From Mariniflexile sp. TRM1-10 (GTDB lineage: Bacteria; Bacteroidota; Bacteroidia; Flavobacteriales; Flavobacteriaceae): 64,000 nt of DNA. Numbering within the stretch: position 1 is the stretch's first letter; the number at the start of each line of letters is the position of its first letter. The notes under the pieces were generated by a model. That model saw only the letters and a program-made list of their open reading frames with translations, was not told where the DNA came from and did no database searches. Positions 44,201 through 51,425 of the stretch are shown here, piece after piece. Both the position numbers and the translations under genes were made by a program. The stretch lies in assembly GCF_003425985.1 (NCBI RefSeq), contig NZ_CP022985.1:3084001-3148000 (forward strand), in the 5' to 3' direction.

Positions 44201-44245
44201 CAAGAAGCAAAGACTAATTCGTCCATTCAAACGGGAGGTAATTAG
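41219..44245 (+). CDS. Large periplasmic TPR protein
   Basis: A 1008-residue protein. The signal peptide runs to about residue 22 (SFSFQIWA). Almost the whole length consists of tetratricopeptide repeats: pairs of about 34 residues with A-Y and G-Y patterns such as YYLGESYIKLNKKQEALNAF-type units. The first part resembles outer-membrane assembly or Tol-associated TPR proteins. It precedes a barrel protein gene by a 246-base word track, and both may form an envelope complex. No enzyme motif is present. Confidence 0.9.
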   Translation: MTIKNSVSLLVAISFSFQIWAQQSATYTSNLVEYQKALSLYNNQQYLAAQSLFGSVKKDTKEAVLLSDCAYYIANCAVRLNQQNADQLVEDFVKDYPTSTKRNTAYVDVADYYFTNGKYAYARKWYDKVDENALGRNEKEKFYFNNGYSAFSSKQYKEAKQYLTRVENSKEYGSQAKYYIGFMAYEGDDYENANKYFEQVSDQEQYKEKLSYYQADLNFKLGNFEKAIQLAKDKLKSSDKNEVSELSKIIGESYFNLKQYAEAIPYLEAYKGKNGKWSNTDFYQLGYAHYKQGDYEKAISEFNKIIGGTNAIAQNAYYHLGESYIKLNKKQEALNAFKNASEMDFDLKIQEDAWLNYAKISYDIGNPYQSAPQVLAGYLDKYPKTTYKEEIETLLIDSYITSKNYKEALRLLEGKKSFENKVAYQKVAFYRGLELYNEGNYLEAKNLFEASLKEPRDASFTARATFWKAETDYNLTNYDAALISFKQFQQQSAATVTPEYKNIDYNLAYTYFKLKNYSQTAQYFNQFIASNKGTGNVRLNDAYLRLGDAYFVSSDYKNAINAYESAIKLGTSDADYAFFQKAISSGYVGQESKKIKELEQFITEYPKSKLRDDAMYELGNTYVKAGDTDKAMQVYNRLNSEYKMSSFVPKALLRQGLVYYNGSNNEQALSKFKQVASDYPETPEAVQAVATARLIYIDLGRVNEYASWVKTLKYVEVTDADLDNATYEAAEKQYLENNTDRAITQFNGYINQFPNGLHALQAHFYIAQMYYKKGLKDNAAPHYKYVVDTSRSEFSEEALSRLSQFYLETKSWNKAMPLLERLEDEANFPQNVVFAQSNLMKANYQLENYDTAVAYAEKVLANSTIDNKIKADANVIIARSAIKTGNETKAKEAYAKVETVATGETAAEALYYNAYFKNKEANYEASNTAVQKLAKDFSGYKYYSAKGLVLMAKNFYALKDAFQATYILESVIQNFTEFNDVVTEAKAELSKIKAQEAKTNSSIQTGGN

Positions 44246-44249
44246 TTTT

Positions 44250-44482
44250 TTGGGTGTTGGGTGTTGGTTGATGGTTGTTGGTGAGTCGTGAAACGGGACC
44301 ATAAATCGTCAATCGTGAAACGGGAATCAAAAATCGTGAATCGTCAATCAAAAATCGTTAAATGTTAATCGTGAAACGTGAAATGTGAATCGTGAATCGT
44401 CAATCATCAATCGTCAATCATCAATCGTCAATCATCAATCGTCAATCATAAATCGTAAATCAAAAATCGTCAATCGTAAATA
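44250..44482. repeat. Word-repeat track B (heptamers)
   Basis: After a GGTGTTG/GTTGTTG part, the track is a run of heptamers ending in AATC or AAAC: GTCAATC, ATCAATC, GTGAATC, GTGAAAC, AAAAATC. The alternation GTCAATC/ATCAATC occurs several times. It fills the entire gap between the TPR gene and the barrel gene. Confidence 0.88.
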
Positions 44483-44491
44483 AAAAAAAGT

Positions 44492-46219
44492 ATGCGTAAG
44501 CACATAAAAAATATCATATTAGTCGTTTTTACACTTAGTGTAACTCTTGTGTTTTCACAAAAGAAAACCACCGATACTATTAATACTGGAGTTATTGATG
44601 TTGTAAAACCATATACACCAACCATATCGGATGCTTTTAAGGTAAAGGAAGTACCTTCGTTGAATGACGAAACTACCCAAACTAAAAAGGAAATTAAATA
44701 CAATATATTTTCATTTCCGGTAGCATCTACGTTTACACCAGCTAAAGGTAAAGCTGCGACTGTAGATAAAGCAAAACCTATCAAGTTATATGATAACTAT
44801 GCGACATTGGGCGTTGGTACCTACACCACCATTTTAGGTGAAGTGTATTTAAACCATGCCATCAGTCGTACCGAAAGCGTGGGTGGTTATGTAAGCCATC
44901 ATTCCTCTGGAGGAGGTATCGAAGGGCTGTCTTATGATGATGATTTTTTAAATTCAAAAGCAAACGTGAACTACGCATCACGCTTACGGGATTTGGCGTG
45001 GAATGTTGAAGGTGGGGTAGGATACCAAAGATATAATTGGTATGGCGTTCCGGAGTCGCAACTGGCTGTATCGCAATCCAATAATATTGAAGTTGACCAT
45101 TCTTTTTTTAATGCCCATTTGGGTGGCGATGTGTCTTTTGAAGATACCTATATTAATTCCGCAAGTTTCCTGTTCAGGCGTTTTGGCGATAACCAAGGTT
45201 CAGCAGAAAACAGGTTTACATTTAAAACAAAAGTAGATGTGCCTATCAACGATTTTGAAATTGCAACCGATGTGGTGATTGATTATTTAGGCGGAAGTTT
45301 TGATAGAGGTTATAATACCGTTGATGAACTGAATTACGGAAATATTCAAGTAGGTGTTTCGTCAACATACGAATTAAAACAAGACGATTTAACCTTGAAT
45401 TTAGGAGCATCGTTGTTTTACATGAGAGATAATGAAGCGAATGATAGTAAAATTTATTTATACCCCAATGTAACGGGAACGTATAGATTGGTAAACGATG
45501 TACTGATTGCTTACGGTGGTATTCAAGGTGATTTAATTCAAAACTCGTATTATGGTTTTGCAACCGAAAATCCGTTTGTATCACCAACGTTGTTTATCAC
45601 CCCGACCGACCAACTGTATAACGCGTATGTTGGTTTAAAAGGAAAAGTAACCAGCAATGTTAGTTATAACATTAGCGGACATTATGTAGCCGATAGAAGT
45701 AAGGCTTTGTTTAGAAATAACGAAATCACTTTAACCACTCAAGATTATTCGTATGGCAACTCGTTCGGTATTGTTTACGATAATGTGAAAACTTTAGGAG
45801 TTGCAGGAGAAATAAATGTAGATGTGAACAGAAACTTTAAATTGGCTTTAAAAGCAGAAACATTCAGCTATACAACCGATGATGAAGCCGAAGCATGGAA
45901 CTTACCGGATTTTAAAGGCTCTTTGTTTTTAGATTATCAAATAAGCGAAAAATGGTTTGCTGGGGCTAATTTGTTTTATGTGGGCGAGCGTAAGGACCAA
46001 TTCTTTTTAAATGATGGGTCGACGGCTACCACACCATTTACCGTAACTTTAGATAGTTATTTCGATGCCAATGCCCATGTAGGGTATCATGTAAACGACC
46101 AACTTTCCATATTTGTAAAAGCGAATAATATGGCGAATGAAGGGTATCATAAATGGCAAAACTTTCCGGTGCAAAGTGCTCAGTTTTTAGCGGGTGCTAC
46201 TTATAAATTTGACTTTTAA
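44492..46219 (+). CDS. Outer-membrane beta-barrel protein (TonB-receptor-like, without plug)
   Basis: A 575-residue secreted protein. The signal peptide ends at LVFSQ (about residue 22). A proline/lysine-rich region (DVVKPYTPTISDAFKV) of about 70 residues follows, then an alternating barrel from about residue 95 that ends in TYKFDF with the aromatic C-terminal residue. Barrel phrases such as VKANNMANEGYHKWQNFPVQ are like those of TonB receptors, but no plug motif is present. It stands after the large TPR protein and probably works with it. Confidence 0.82.
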   Translation: MRKHIKNIILVVFTLSVTLVFSQKKTTDTINTGVIDVVKPYTPTISDAFKVKEVPSLNDETTQTKKEIKYNIFSFPVASTFTPAKGKAATVDKAKPIKLYDNYATLGVGTYTTILGEVYLNHAISRTESVGGYVSHHSSGGGIEGLSYDDDFLNSKANVNYASRLRDLAWNVEGGVGYQRYNWYGVPESQLAVSQSNNIEVDHSFFNAHLGGDVSFEDTYINSASFLFRRFGDNQGSAENRFTFKTKVDVPINDFEIATDVVIDYLGGSFDRGYNTVDELNYGNIQVGVSSTYELKQDDLTLNLGASLFYMRDNEANDSKIYLYPNVTGTYRLVNDVLIAYGGIQGDLIQNSYYGFATENPFVSPTLFITPTDQLYNAYVGLKGKVTSNVSYNISGHYVADRSKALFRNNEITLTTQDYSYGNSFGIVYDNVKTLGVAGEINVDVNRNFKLALKAETFSYTTDDEAEAWNLPDFKGSLFLDYQISEKWFAGANLFYVGERKDQFFLNDGSTATTPFTVTLDSYFDANAHVGYHVNDQLSIFVKANNMANEGYHKWQNFPVQSAQFLAGATYKFDF

Positions 46220-46304
46220 TCCTCACGAAGGTGGGGGATCTTATAGTTGTAAAGTGATCAAACTTTTTAGACAGCCCCCCTTTTCAATCGAAATTCATAT
46301 TTAA

Positions 46305-46886
46305 ATGAGAAGACTATTCTTAATTATTGTATTTTTTTGTTTTAATTTTTGTGTTTCGCAGAAAGCCATTCAAAAATTAAATCTTTCACAAGCTGCTTTG
46401 GAATTAACCAAGCAAAAAGTGACTTACGATCCCAGTTATTTCTCAATACCTTATCCCAATGGTGATGTTCCTGCAAATAAAGGGGTTTGTACAGATGTCA
46501 TAATAAGGGCCTATAGAAAAATGGGTGTGGATTTGCAGAAGGAAGTACATGAAGATATGAAAGCCCATTTTAAATGGTATCCAAAAACATGGGGGTTAAA
46601 AACGCCTGACAAGAATATTGACCATAGACGGGTTCCAAATTTAATGACTTATTTTGAACGTCAAGGAGCTGATAAGCCAATAACCAATAATGCTAAAGAC
46701 TATATTCCAGGAGATGTCGTTTGTTGGAATTTAAGTGGCGCCATAACGCATATTGGAATCGTCGTTAATAAGAAATCAAACGATGGAAAGCGCTATTTGA
46801 TTGTTCATAATATTGGTGCAGGACAAGTTTTAGAAGATTGTTTGTTTGATTTTAAAATTATTGGTCATTATAGGTTCAAAAATTAA
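46305..46886 (+). CDS. DUF1287 protein
   Basis: A 193-residue secreted protein with signal peptide RRLFLIIVFFCFNFCVSQ. VCTDVIIRAYRKMGVDLQ near residue 66, GDVVCWNLSGAITHIGIVV near 145 and IVHNIGAGQVLED near 168 are the DUF1287 motifs. The conserved Cys and His suggest a papain-like NlpC/P60-related fold, although activity is unproven. Its 5' leader and signal region resemble those of the next gene, 46941-47483. Confidence 0.9.
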   Translation: MRRLFLIIVFFCFNFCVSQKAIQKLNLSQAALELTKQKVTYDPSYFSIPYPNGDVPANKGVCTDVIIRAYRKMGVDLQKEVHEDMKAHFKWYPKTWGLKTPDKNIDHRRVPNLMTYFERQGADKPITNNAKDYIPGDVVCWNLSGAITHIGIVVNKKSNDGKRYLIVHNIGAGQVLEDCLFDFKIIGHYRFKN

Positions 46887-46895
46887 TTTTTTGTC

Positions 46896-46915
46896 ATTCC
46901 TGCGAAAGCAGGAAT
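46896..46915. repeat. Short palindromic repeat (CCTGCGAAAGCAGG type)
   Basis: ATTCCTGC and GCAGGAAT arms around GAAA, followed by TCTTTTTAATTGAAA. Other copies lie at 13921, 20181, 47508 and 48236. It may act as a terminator after the DUF1287 gene. Confidence 0.7.
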
Positions 46916-46940
46916 CTTTTTAATTGAAATTCTTGTTTAA

Positions 46941-47483
46941 ATGAAAAGGCTAGTCTTAATTATTTCATTTTTTTACCTCAATTTTATTGGAGCTCAAAAT
47001 GATTCCATATTTATAAGGAAAAATATTGAGCCATATGCTGATAAGCCAGTTTACAAAACAGATACTATTATTTTTAAGAACCCTAATTTTAGAAACATTT
47101 TAATTGGAAATACAATTCTGCCTCAAACAAGTAATCAGCAAGGAGCTAAATCCTATGGACTTTTTTTTGAAGAATTTAATGTGAAAGATTGTTTAGATAA
47201 TGAATCGGAACCAAAACCAAATAAAATTATTCAAATAACTAAAAAGAAGAATGAATGGGTAATAAAAGCTTTAGTCTATACTAATTGTTGTCAAGATTTT
47301 TTAGCTGATGTTTCAGTTTATAATGATAATACAATAAATATTATGTTTACTAATTATGGAATGTATTGTTTTTGTAGTTGCCCTTTTGAAATTACATATA
47401 AATTTAGAGTAGAACCTTTTGATGGTTTAAGTAAAATAAAATTCGTTTCAATCAATGGAGAAGCTACAACAAAACTGGAGTAA
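46941..47483 (+). CDS. Secreted protein of unknown function
   Basis: A 180-residue protein with signal peptide KRLVLIISFFYLNFIGAQ. The mature part holds four cysteines in two pairs (TNCCQDF and YCFCSCPF). I recognise no family. The 5' leader and the first 15 or so codons resemble those of the DUF1287 gene just upstream, which suggests a local duplication of the leader and signal sequence. The last 30 codons overlap nothing else. Confidence 0.7.
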   Translation: MKRLVLIISFFYLNFIGAQNDSIFIRKNIEPYADKPVYKTDTIIFKNPNFRNILIGNTILPQTSNQQGAKSYGLFFEEFNVKDCLDNESEPKPNKIIQITKKKNEWVIKALVYTNCCQDFLADVSVYNDNTINIMFTNYGMYCFCSCPFEITYKFRVEPFDGLSKIKFVSINGEATTKLE

Positions 47484-47507
47484 GCAATTTAGTTTCTCAA
47501 TTATGAG

Positions 47508-47527
47508 ATTCCTACCTACGCAGGAAT
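47508..47527. repeat. Palindromic repeat variant at a gene end
   Basis: ATTCCT and AGGAAT arms, a variant of the CCTGCG family. The methyltransferase stop at 47516 lies inside it, so the repeat supplies that protein's last residues (IPA) and its stop. Confidence 0.6.
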
Positions 47528-48217
47528 TAAGCGAGCCAAATAATCAAAATGATCACCTTCTAAAACCAATTCACATGTCAACCCAACAGTTTCACAGGCC
47601 AATTGCAGTTTTTCAAAATCTAAATACAGCCATTTCATAGGGGCTTCTTGTTTGCCTTTATAACTTAAATAATAATCGAGCTCACCGTAGTAATTGGCAT
47701 TCATATCCATCCAAAAACCACCATCTTCGTCTTCGTACATGTATTTAATGTCAGATGAATCAATTAAAATCTGTCCGTTTGGATTTAATAAGCTTTTTAA
47801 ATGCGTTAAGTATTTTGATACGTTTACCAATTCCTGAAAAATCCCTGTGCCATTCATTAAAAGTAATATGGTATCAAACCTTTCAGATTCATCTAAAATA
47901 TTTTTTACTTCAGCATGTAAAACCCCACGTTGTTTAGCAACTTCTATAGCGCCTTTTGATATGTCAATCGCCTTTACCTGAAATCCTTTTTCCTGCAAAT
48001 ACAAACTATGGCTTCCCGCACCACATCCCACATCCAAAACACGGCCTTTTGCTAATTTCAATGCTTTTTGTTCCTGTTTGGGCATCTCCTTAAATTCCCT
48101 AAACAAATAGGGGAGCGGTAGGTCATCTTCCTCCGATATGTTGGTAGACGTGATGATGTCTTCGGTATAATGTCCGTTTTGGTAATCTAGCAAGGCTTTT
48201 CCGAAAAGGTCTTTCAT
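47516..48217 (-). CDS. Class I SAM-dependent methyltransferase
   Basis: A 233-residue methyltransferase. GRVLDVGCGAGSHSLYL near residue 58 is motif I, VKAIDISKGAIEVAKQRG motif II and FDTILLLMNGTGIF the motif IV region. The N-terminal 50 residues (FGKALLDYQNG...) are typical of this flavobacterial subgroup. The substrate is unknown. A variant palindromic repeat is found at each end, at 47508 and 48236. Confidence 0.92.
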   Translation of the reverse strand: MKDLFGKALLDYQNGHYTEDIITSTNISEEDDLPLPYLFREFKEMPKQEQKALKLAKGRVLDVGCGAGSHSLYLQEKGFQVKAIDISKGAIEVAKQRGVLHAEVKNILDESERFDTILLLMNGTGIFQELVNVSKYLTHLKSLLNPNGQILIDSSDIKYMYEDEDGGFWMDMNANYYGELDYYLSYKGKQEAPMKWLYLDFEKLQLACETVGLTCELVLEGDHFDYLARLIPA

Positions 48218-48235
48218 AGAAAATTTTTATTTTTC

Positions 48236-48255
48236 ATTTCCGTGAAGACGGAAAT
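48236..48255. repeat. Palindromic repeat variant
   Basis: ATTTCCGT and ACGGAAAT arms around GAAG. It is a sequence-changed but structure-keeping member of the CCTGCG family, upstream of the methyltransferase start. Confidence 0.55.
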
Positions 48256-48271
48256 CTATGTGTATAAATAT

Positions 48272-48390
48272 TGATTCGTGAATCGTGAAATGTGAAACGT
48301 AACTAAAAATCATAAATCGTAAATCGTCAATCGTAAATCGTCAATCGTCAATCGTCAATCAAAAATCGTTAATCAAAAATCGTAAATATT
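48272..48390. repeat. Word-repeat track C (heptamers)
   Basis: Heptamers GTGAATC, GTGAAAT, GTAAATC, GTCAATC and AAAAATC, the same vocabulary as tracks B and F. It fills the gap between the divergent methyltransferase and YkgJ genes. Confidence 0.85.
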
Positions 48391-48435
48391 CTAAAGTTTT
48401 GTTCTATTTTTAACTTCGAACTAAAAACCTGAAAC

Positions 48436-48930
48436 TTGGAACAAATAATAAGCAATCTTCCAAAGCTCGCCAAAGATAAGCATAACGAGAATAAAAAATT
48501 CTTTGCCAAGCTAAAAAGCAAGCCGCCTAAAAATTTAGACTATGTGATGCAGGACTTACATGAGGCTGAGTTTAAACGCACCGATTGTTTAGACTGTGCC
48601 AATTGCTGTAAAACGACAGGCCCGTTGTTTACCGACAAGGATATTGAGCGTATTGCCAAGCATTTTAAAATGAAAACACAGCAGTTTATCAATCAGTATT
48701 TACGTATTGATGAAGATAACGATTACGTGCTGCAAAGTGTGCCCTGTACTTTTTTAGGAGCTGATAATTATTGTGCTATTTACGAAGTACGCCCCAAAGC
48801 ATGCCGCGAGTTTCCACATACCGATAGAAAAAAGTTTCAGCAAATTTCTAACTTAACGTTGAAGAATGTTGCCATTTGCCCTGCTGCTTTTAATATTGTT
48901 GAAGAAATGAAGAAACGGATTAGGGGTTAG
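48436..48930 (+). CDS. YkgJ-family cysteine-cluster protein
   Basis: A 164-residue protein with TTG start. CLDCANCCKTTGPLF near residue 53, then CTFLGADNYCAIYEVRPKAC near 100 and a later CPAAF hold the conserved cysteines of the putative zinc- or iron-chelating YkgJ domain. REFPHTD adds a conserved His. The role is unproven. It stands alone, with word tracks on both sides. Confidence 0.9.
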   Translation: MEQIISNLPKLAKDKHNENKKFFAKLKSKPPKNLDYVMQDLHEAEFKRTDCLDCANCCKTTGPLFTDKDIERIAKHFKMKTQQFINQYLRIDEDNDYVLQSVPCTFLGADNYCAIYEVRPKACREFPHTDRKKFQQISNLTLKNVAICPAAFNIVEEMKKRIRG

Positions 48931-49142
48931 TTTTCAGTGTTCAGTCGCAGTATTCAGTGTTCAGTCGCAGTCGCAGTATTCAGTCGCAGTATTCAGTATT
49001 CAGTATTCAGTTGCAGTGGAATTTAATCTAAACACAGATGCTGGAATAACATGTTTCTTTTTTGAGTCTTTGCAACTCTGCCACTTTGAATCTTTGCCAC
49101 TTTGCAACTTTACAACTTTACAGCTTTACAACTTCACACCTT
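48931..49142. repeat. Word-repeat tracks D and E
   Basis: Part D (to about 49018) uses CAGTCG, CAGTATT and CAGTGTT. Part E (from about 49063) uses octamers TTTGCAAC, TTTACAAC and TTTACAGC, reverse-complement relatives of the CAAAGTTT words of track A. About 45 bases of ordinary DNA separate them. The false upstream start of the next gene lies in part E. Confidence 0.85.
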
Positions 49143-49173
49143 TTTCACTATATTTAGAATAAAAAGCAACCCA

Positions 49174-50007
49174 TTGGAAACTCTTTTAAACTATTTTGAA
49201 ACGATTCCATCATCACACCGAAGCTTGATTTTAGTGGGAGGATTGACTTTTTTTTGGCTTTTGGAAGGTGCTGTTCCATTATTCAGATTCAATTATAAAA
49301 AATGGCAACATGCGGTTCCTAATATATTTTTCACCTTAACAACCATTATTGTCAATTTTTCACTAGCTTTTTTATTGTTGAAATCGGCAGATTGGGTCAT
49401 GGCAAACAACTTCGGGGTTTTAAATTGGCTGCCCGAAATGCCCCTTTGGTTGTATATTGTTTTAGGCGTGTTTTTAATGGATTTTTTCGGGGCTTACTTG
49501 CCTCATTTTGTAGAACATAAAGTCAAACCTCTTTGGATGGTGCATTTAGTGCATCATTCCGATCATAAAGTAGATGCCACCACGGCAAACAGACATCATC
49601 CTTTAGAAAGCGTTATTCGGTTTACATTCACGCTGATGGGTGTTGTAATTATTGGTGCGCCTATGGGGATTGTACTGTTGTATCAGTCCATGTCTGTGGT
49701 AGCTACACAATTTACGCATGCCAATATAAAATTACCTAGAAAAGTGGATCGTATTTTAAGTTACGTGCTGGTGTCGCCCGATATGCATAAAGTGCACCAT
49801 CATTATAGGTTGCCTTACACCGATTCCAATTATGGCAATATCTTTTCAGTTTGGGATAGGCTTTTGGGAACGTATATGGAATTAGACAGAGACCAATTAA
49901 TTTACGGGGTCGATGTGTTTCCAGATGAAAAAGAAAACAGCACAATTAAAGGTTTATTGAAGCAACCATTTCAAAAGTACAGAAAACCTACGGTTACTAA
50001 TCAATAA
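49174..50007 (+). CDS. Sterol desaturase / fatty acid hydroxylase family protein
   Basis: The frame runs back into a word track, but TTG 49174 (METLLNYFETIPSSHRS) is the sensible start, giving 277 residues. Four hydrophobic helices and three histidine boxes are present: HFVEHKVKPLW, HLVHHSDHKVD with RHHPLE, and HKVHHHY. These bind the di-iron centre of integral membrane hydroxylases. The lipid substrate is unknown. The 3' end overlaps the convergent serine hydrolase by 11 bases. Confidence 0.92.
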   Translation: METLLNYFETIPSSHRSLILVGGLTFFWLLEGAVPLFRFNYKKWQHAVPNIFFTLTTIIVNFSLAFLLLKSADWVMANNFGVLNWLPEMPLWLYIVLGVFLMDFFGAYLPHFVEHKVKPLWMVHLVHHSDHKVDATTANRHHPLESVIRFTFTLMGVVIIGAPMGIVLLYQSMSVVATQFTHANIKLPRKVDRILSYVLVSPDMHKVHHHYRLPYTDSNYGNIFSVWDRLLGTYMELDRDQLIYGVDVFPDEKENSTIKGLLKQPFQKYRKPTVTNQ

Positions 50008-51076
50008 AAATAGCTTCAAGCTCCTCTCCAAAATCTTTCATGGAAACCCCTGTTAAATTGGTTAAAACGGCAATAACCAGTTCCTCTTTAGGATACACCA
50101 ACAAAATAGAGGAAGCGCCAACACCACCACCTGTATGGTAATATTTTGGCGTCCCATTTTTTGAATGTCCTATCGAAAAACCAATGCCGTAACCTGTTAT
50201 TTTTCCCGTTTTTAAACGTTGTGAAGTAATGATTTCTGAAAGTGCTTCTTTAGATACCAGTTGGGGTGAGATTATTTCGTTTCCAAACTTTATAACGTCT
50301 TCTGAAGTTGACAAAAAGCCACCGCCAGCCACTTTATATTCGTTGGCAACAGCTTTGGCAAACACGGGTTTCTTGAATGTGGTTGCGCTATAAAATTGCG
50401 TTTTATTTGGAACCATGGCATCAGAGATATCCATCATGGTATGGTTCATTTGCAAAGATTTAAAGATGGAATCGTTAACGAAGACATCAAAAGGTTTGTT
50501 GCTGACTTTTTGAATAACCTCGCTTAGTAGCACAAAACCATGGGAACTGTAATTAAATTGCGTACCAGGTTCAAATAAAAGTGGGTCGTTCTTAAACAAA
50601 TCCAAGCCTTCGGTAATACTCATTTTTTTGTTTAAAGCATATTCGGTGTCGTCTCTGTAATGGCGAATGCCGGCTAAATTACCTCCCAGTTGCCTCACCG
50701 TGAAATCGTAGGGTTGTTTTGGGTAATCGGGTATGTAGTTATAAATGCTGGAATCTAAGTCAATAAGTTTGTTGTCAACTAATTTCGCCAAAGCAAGTGC
50801 CGTTATGGATTTAGAGATACTGGCTATTCTAAAAATGGTAGTGTCTGGTTTTACAGGGGTTTTAGGGTTTTTGTTTGAATATCCAAAGCCTTTGGACCAG
50901 ATAAGTTCACCATGCTGGGATACCGAAATAGACATGCCAGCTATTCTGTTTTTCCGCAGAAATTTTTTAGCCAGCTTTTTGGCTGTCTTGGTTTTAACCT
51001 CACTTGGTTTTTCGATGGTTTGACTAAACCCTATAGCGCTTAAAAGGAGCATTAAGGAAGCAATAATTCTTTTCAT
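49997..51076 (-). CDS. Class C beta-lactamase-like serine hydrolase
   Basis: ATG 51076 (MKRIIASLMLLLSAIGFSQ) directly starts the signal peptide. The frame extends 26 codons upstream only because a word track is open there. The 359-residue product has SISKS (SxxK nucleophile) near residue 89, YSSHG as the YxN-equivalent and HTGGG near 317. Such periplasmic enzymes act as D-peptidases or esterases; the substrate is unknown. Confidence 0.93.
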   Translation of the reverse strand: MKRIIASLMLLLSAIGFSQTIEKPSEVKTKTAKKLAKKFLRKNRIAGMSISVSQHGELIWSKGFGYSNKNPKTPVKPDTTIFRIASISKSITALALAKLVDNKLIDLDSSIYNYIPDYPKQPYDFTVRQLGGNLAGIRHYRDDTEYALNKKMSITEGLDLFKNDPLLFEPGTQFNYSSHGFVLLSEVIQKVSNKPFDVFVNDSIFKSLQMNHTMMDISDAMVPNKTQFYSATTFKKPVFAKAVANEYKVAGGGFLSTSEDVIKFGNEIISPQLVSKEALSEIITSQRLKTGKITGYGIGFSIGHSKNGTPKYYHTGGGVGASSILLVYPKEELVIAVLTNLTGVSMKDFGEELEAIFID

Positions 51077-51082
51077 TTTGTA

Positions 51083-51425
51083 AATCGTGAAAGGTGAAAT
51101 GGTGAATCGTGAAAGGTGAAAACGTGAATCGTGAAAACGTGAAACATAAATCAAAATTCGTTAATCATAATTCATAATTCATAATCCATAATTCGTAATT
51201 CGTAATTCGTCACTCGTAAATCGTGAAATGTGAAACATCAATCAAAAATTCGTTAATCAAAATTCATAATCCATAATTCGTAATTCGTAATTCGTCAATC
51301 GTCAATCGTCAATCGTCAATCGTCAATCGTCAATCGTTAATCGTGAAACATAATTCAAAATTCATAATCCATAATCCGTAAATCGTAATTCGTAATTCGT
51401 CAATCGTAAATCATCACTCATAAAT
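51083..51425. repeat. Word-repeat track F (heptamers)
   Basis: The longest track. It uses GTGAAAC, GTGAATC, GTAATTC, ATAATCC, AAAATTC and a run of six GTCAATC in a row, in nearly unbroken 7-base phase. It fills the gap between two minus-strand genes. It contains the last codons and the stop of the NamZ gene at its right edge. Confidence 0.9.

Noticed and set aside
44250..44482. Possible CRISPR array because of short regular repeats
   Set aside because: Units are 7 bases and vary in sequence, with no 25-40 base repeats and spacers and no cas gene nearby.
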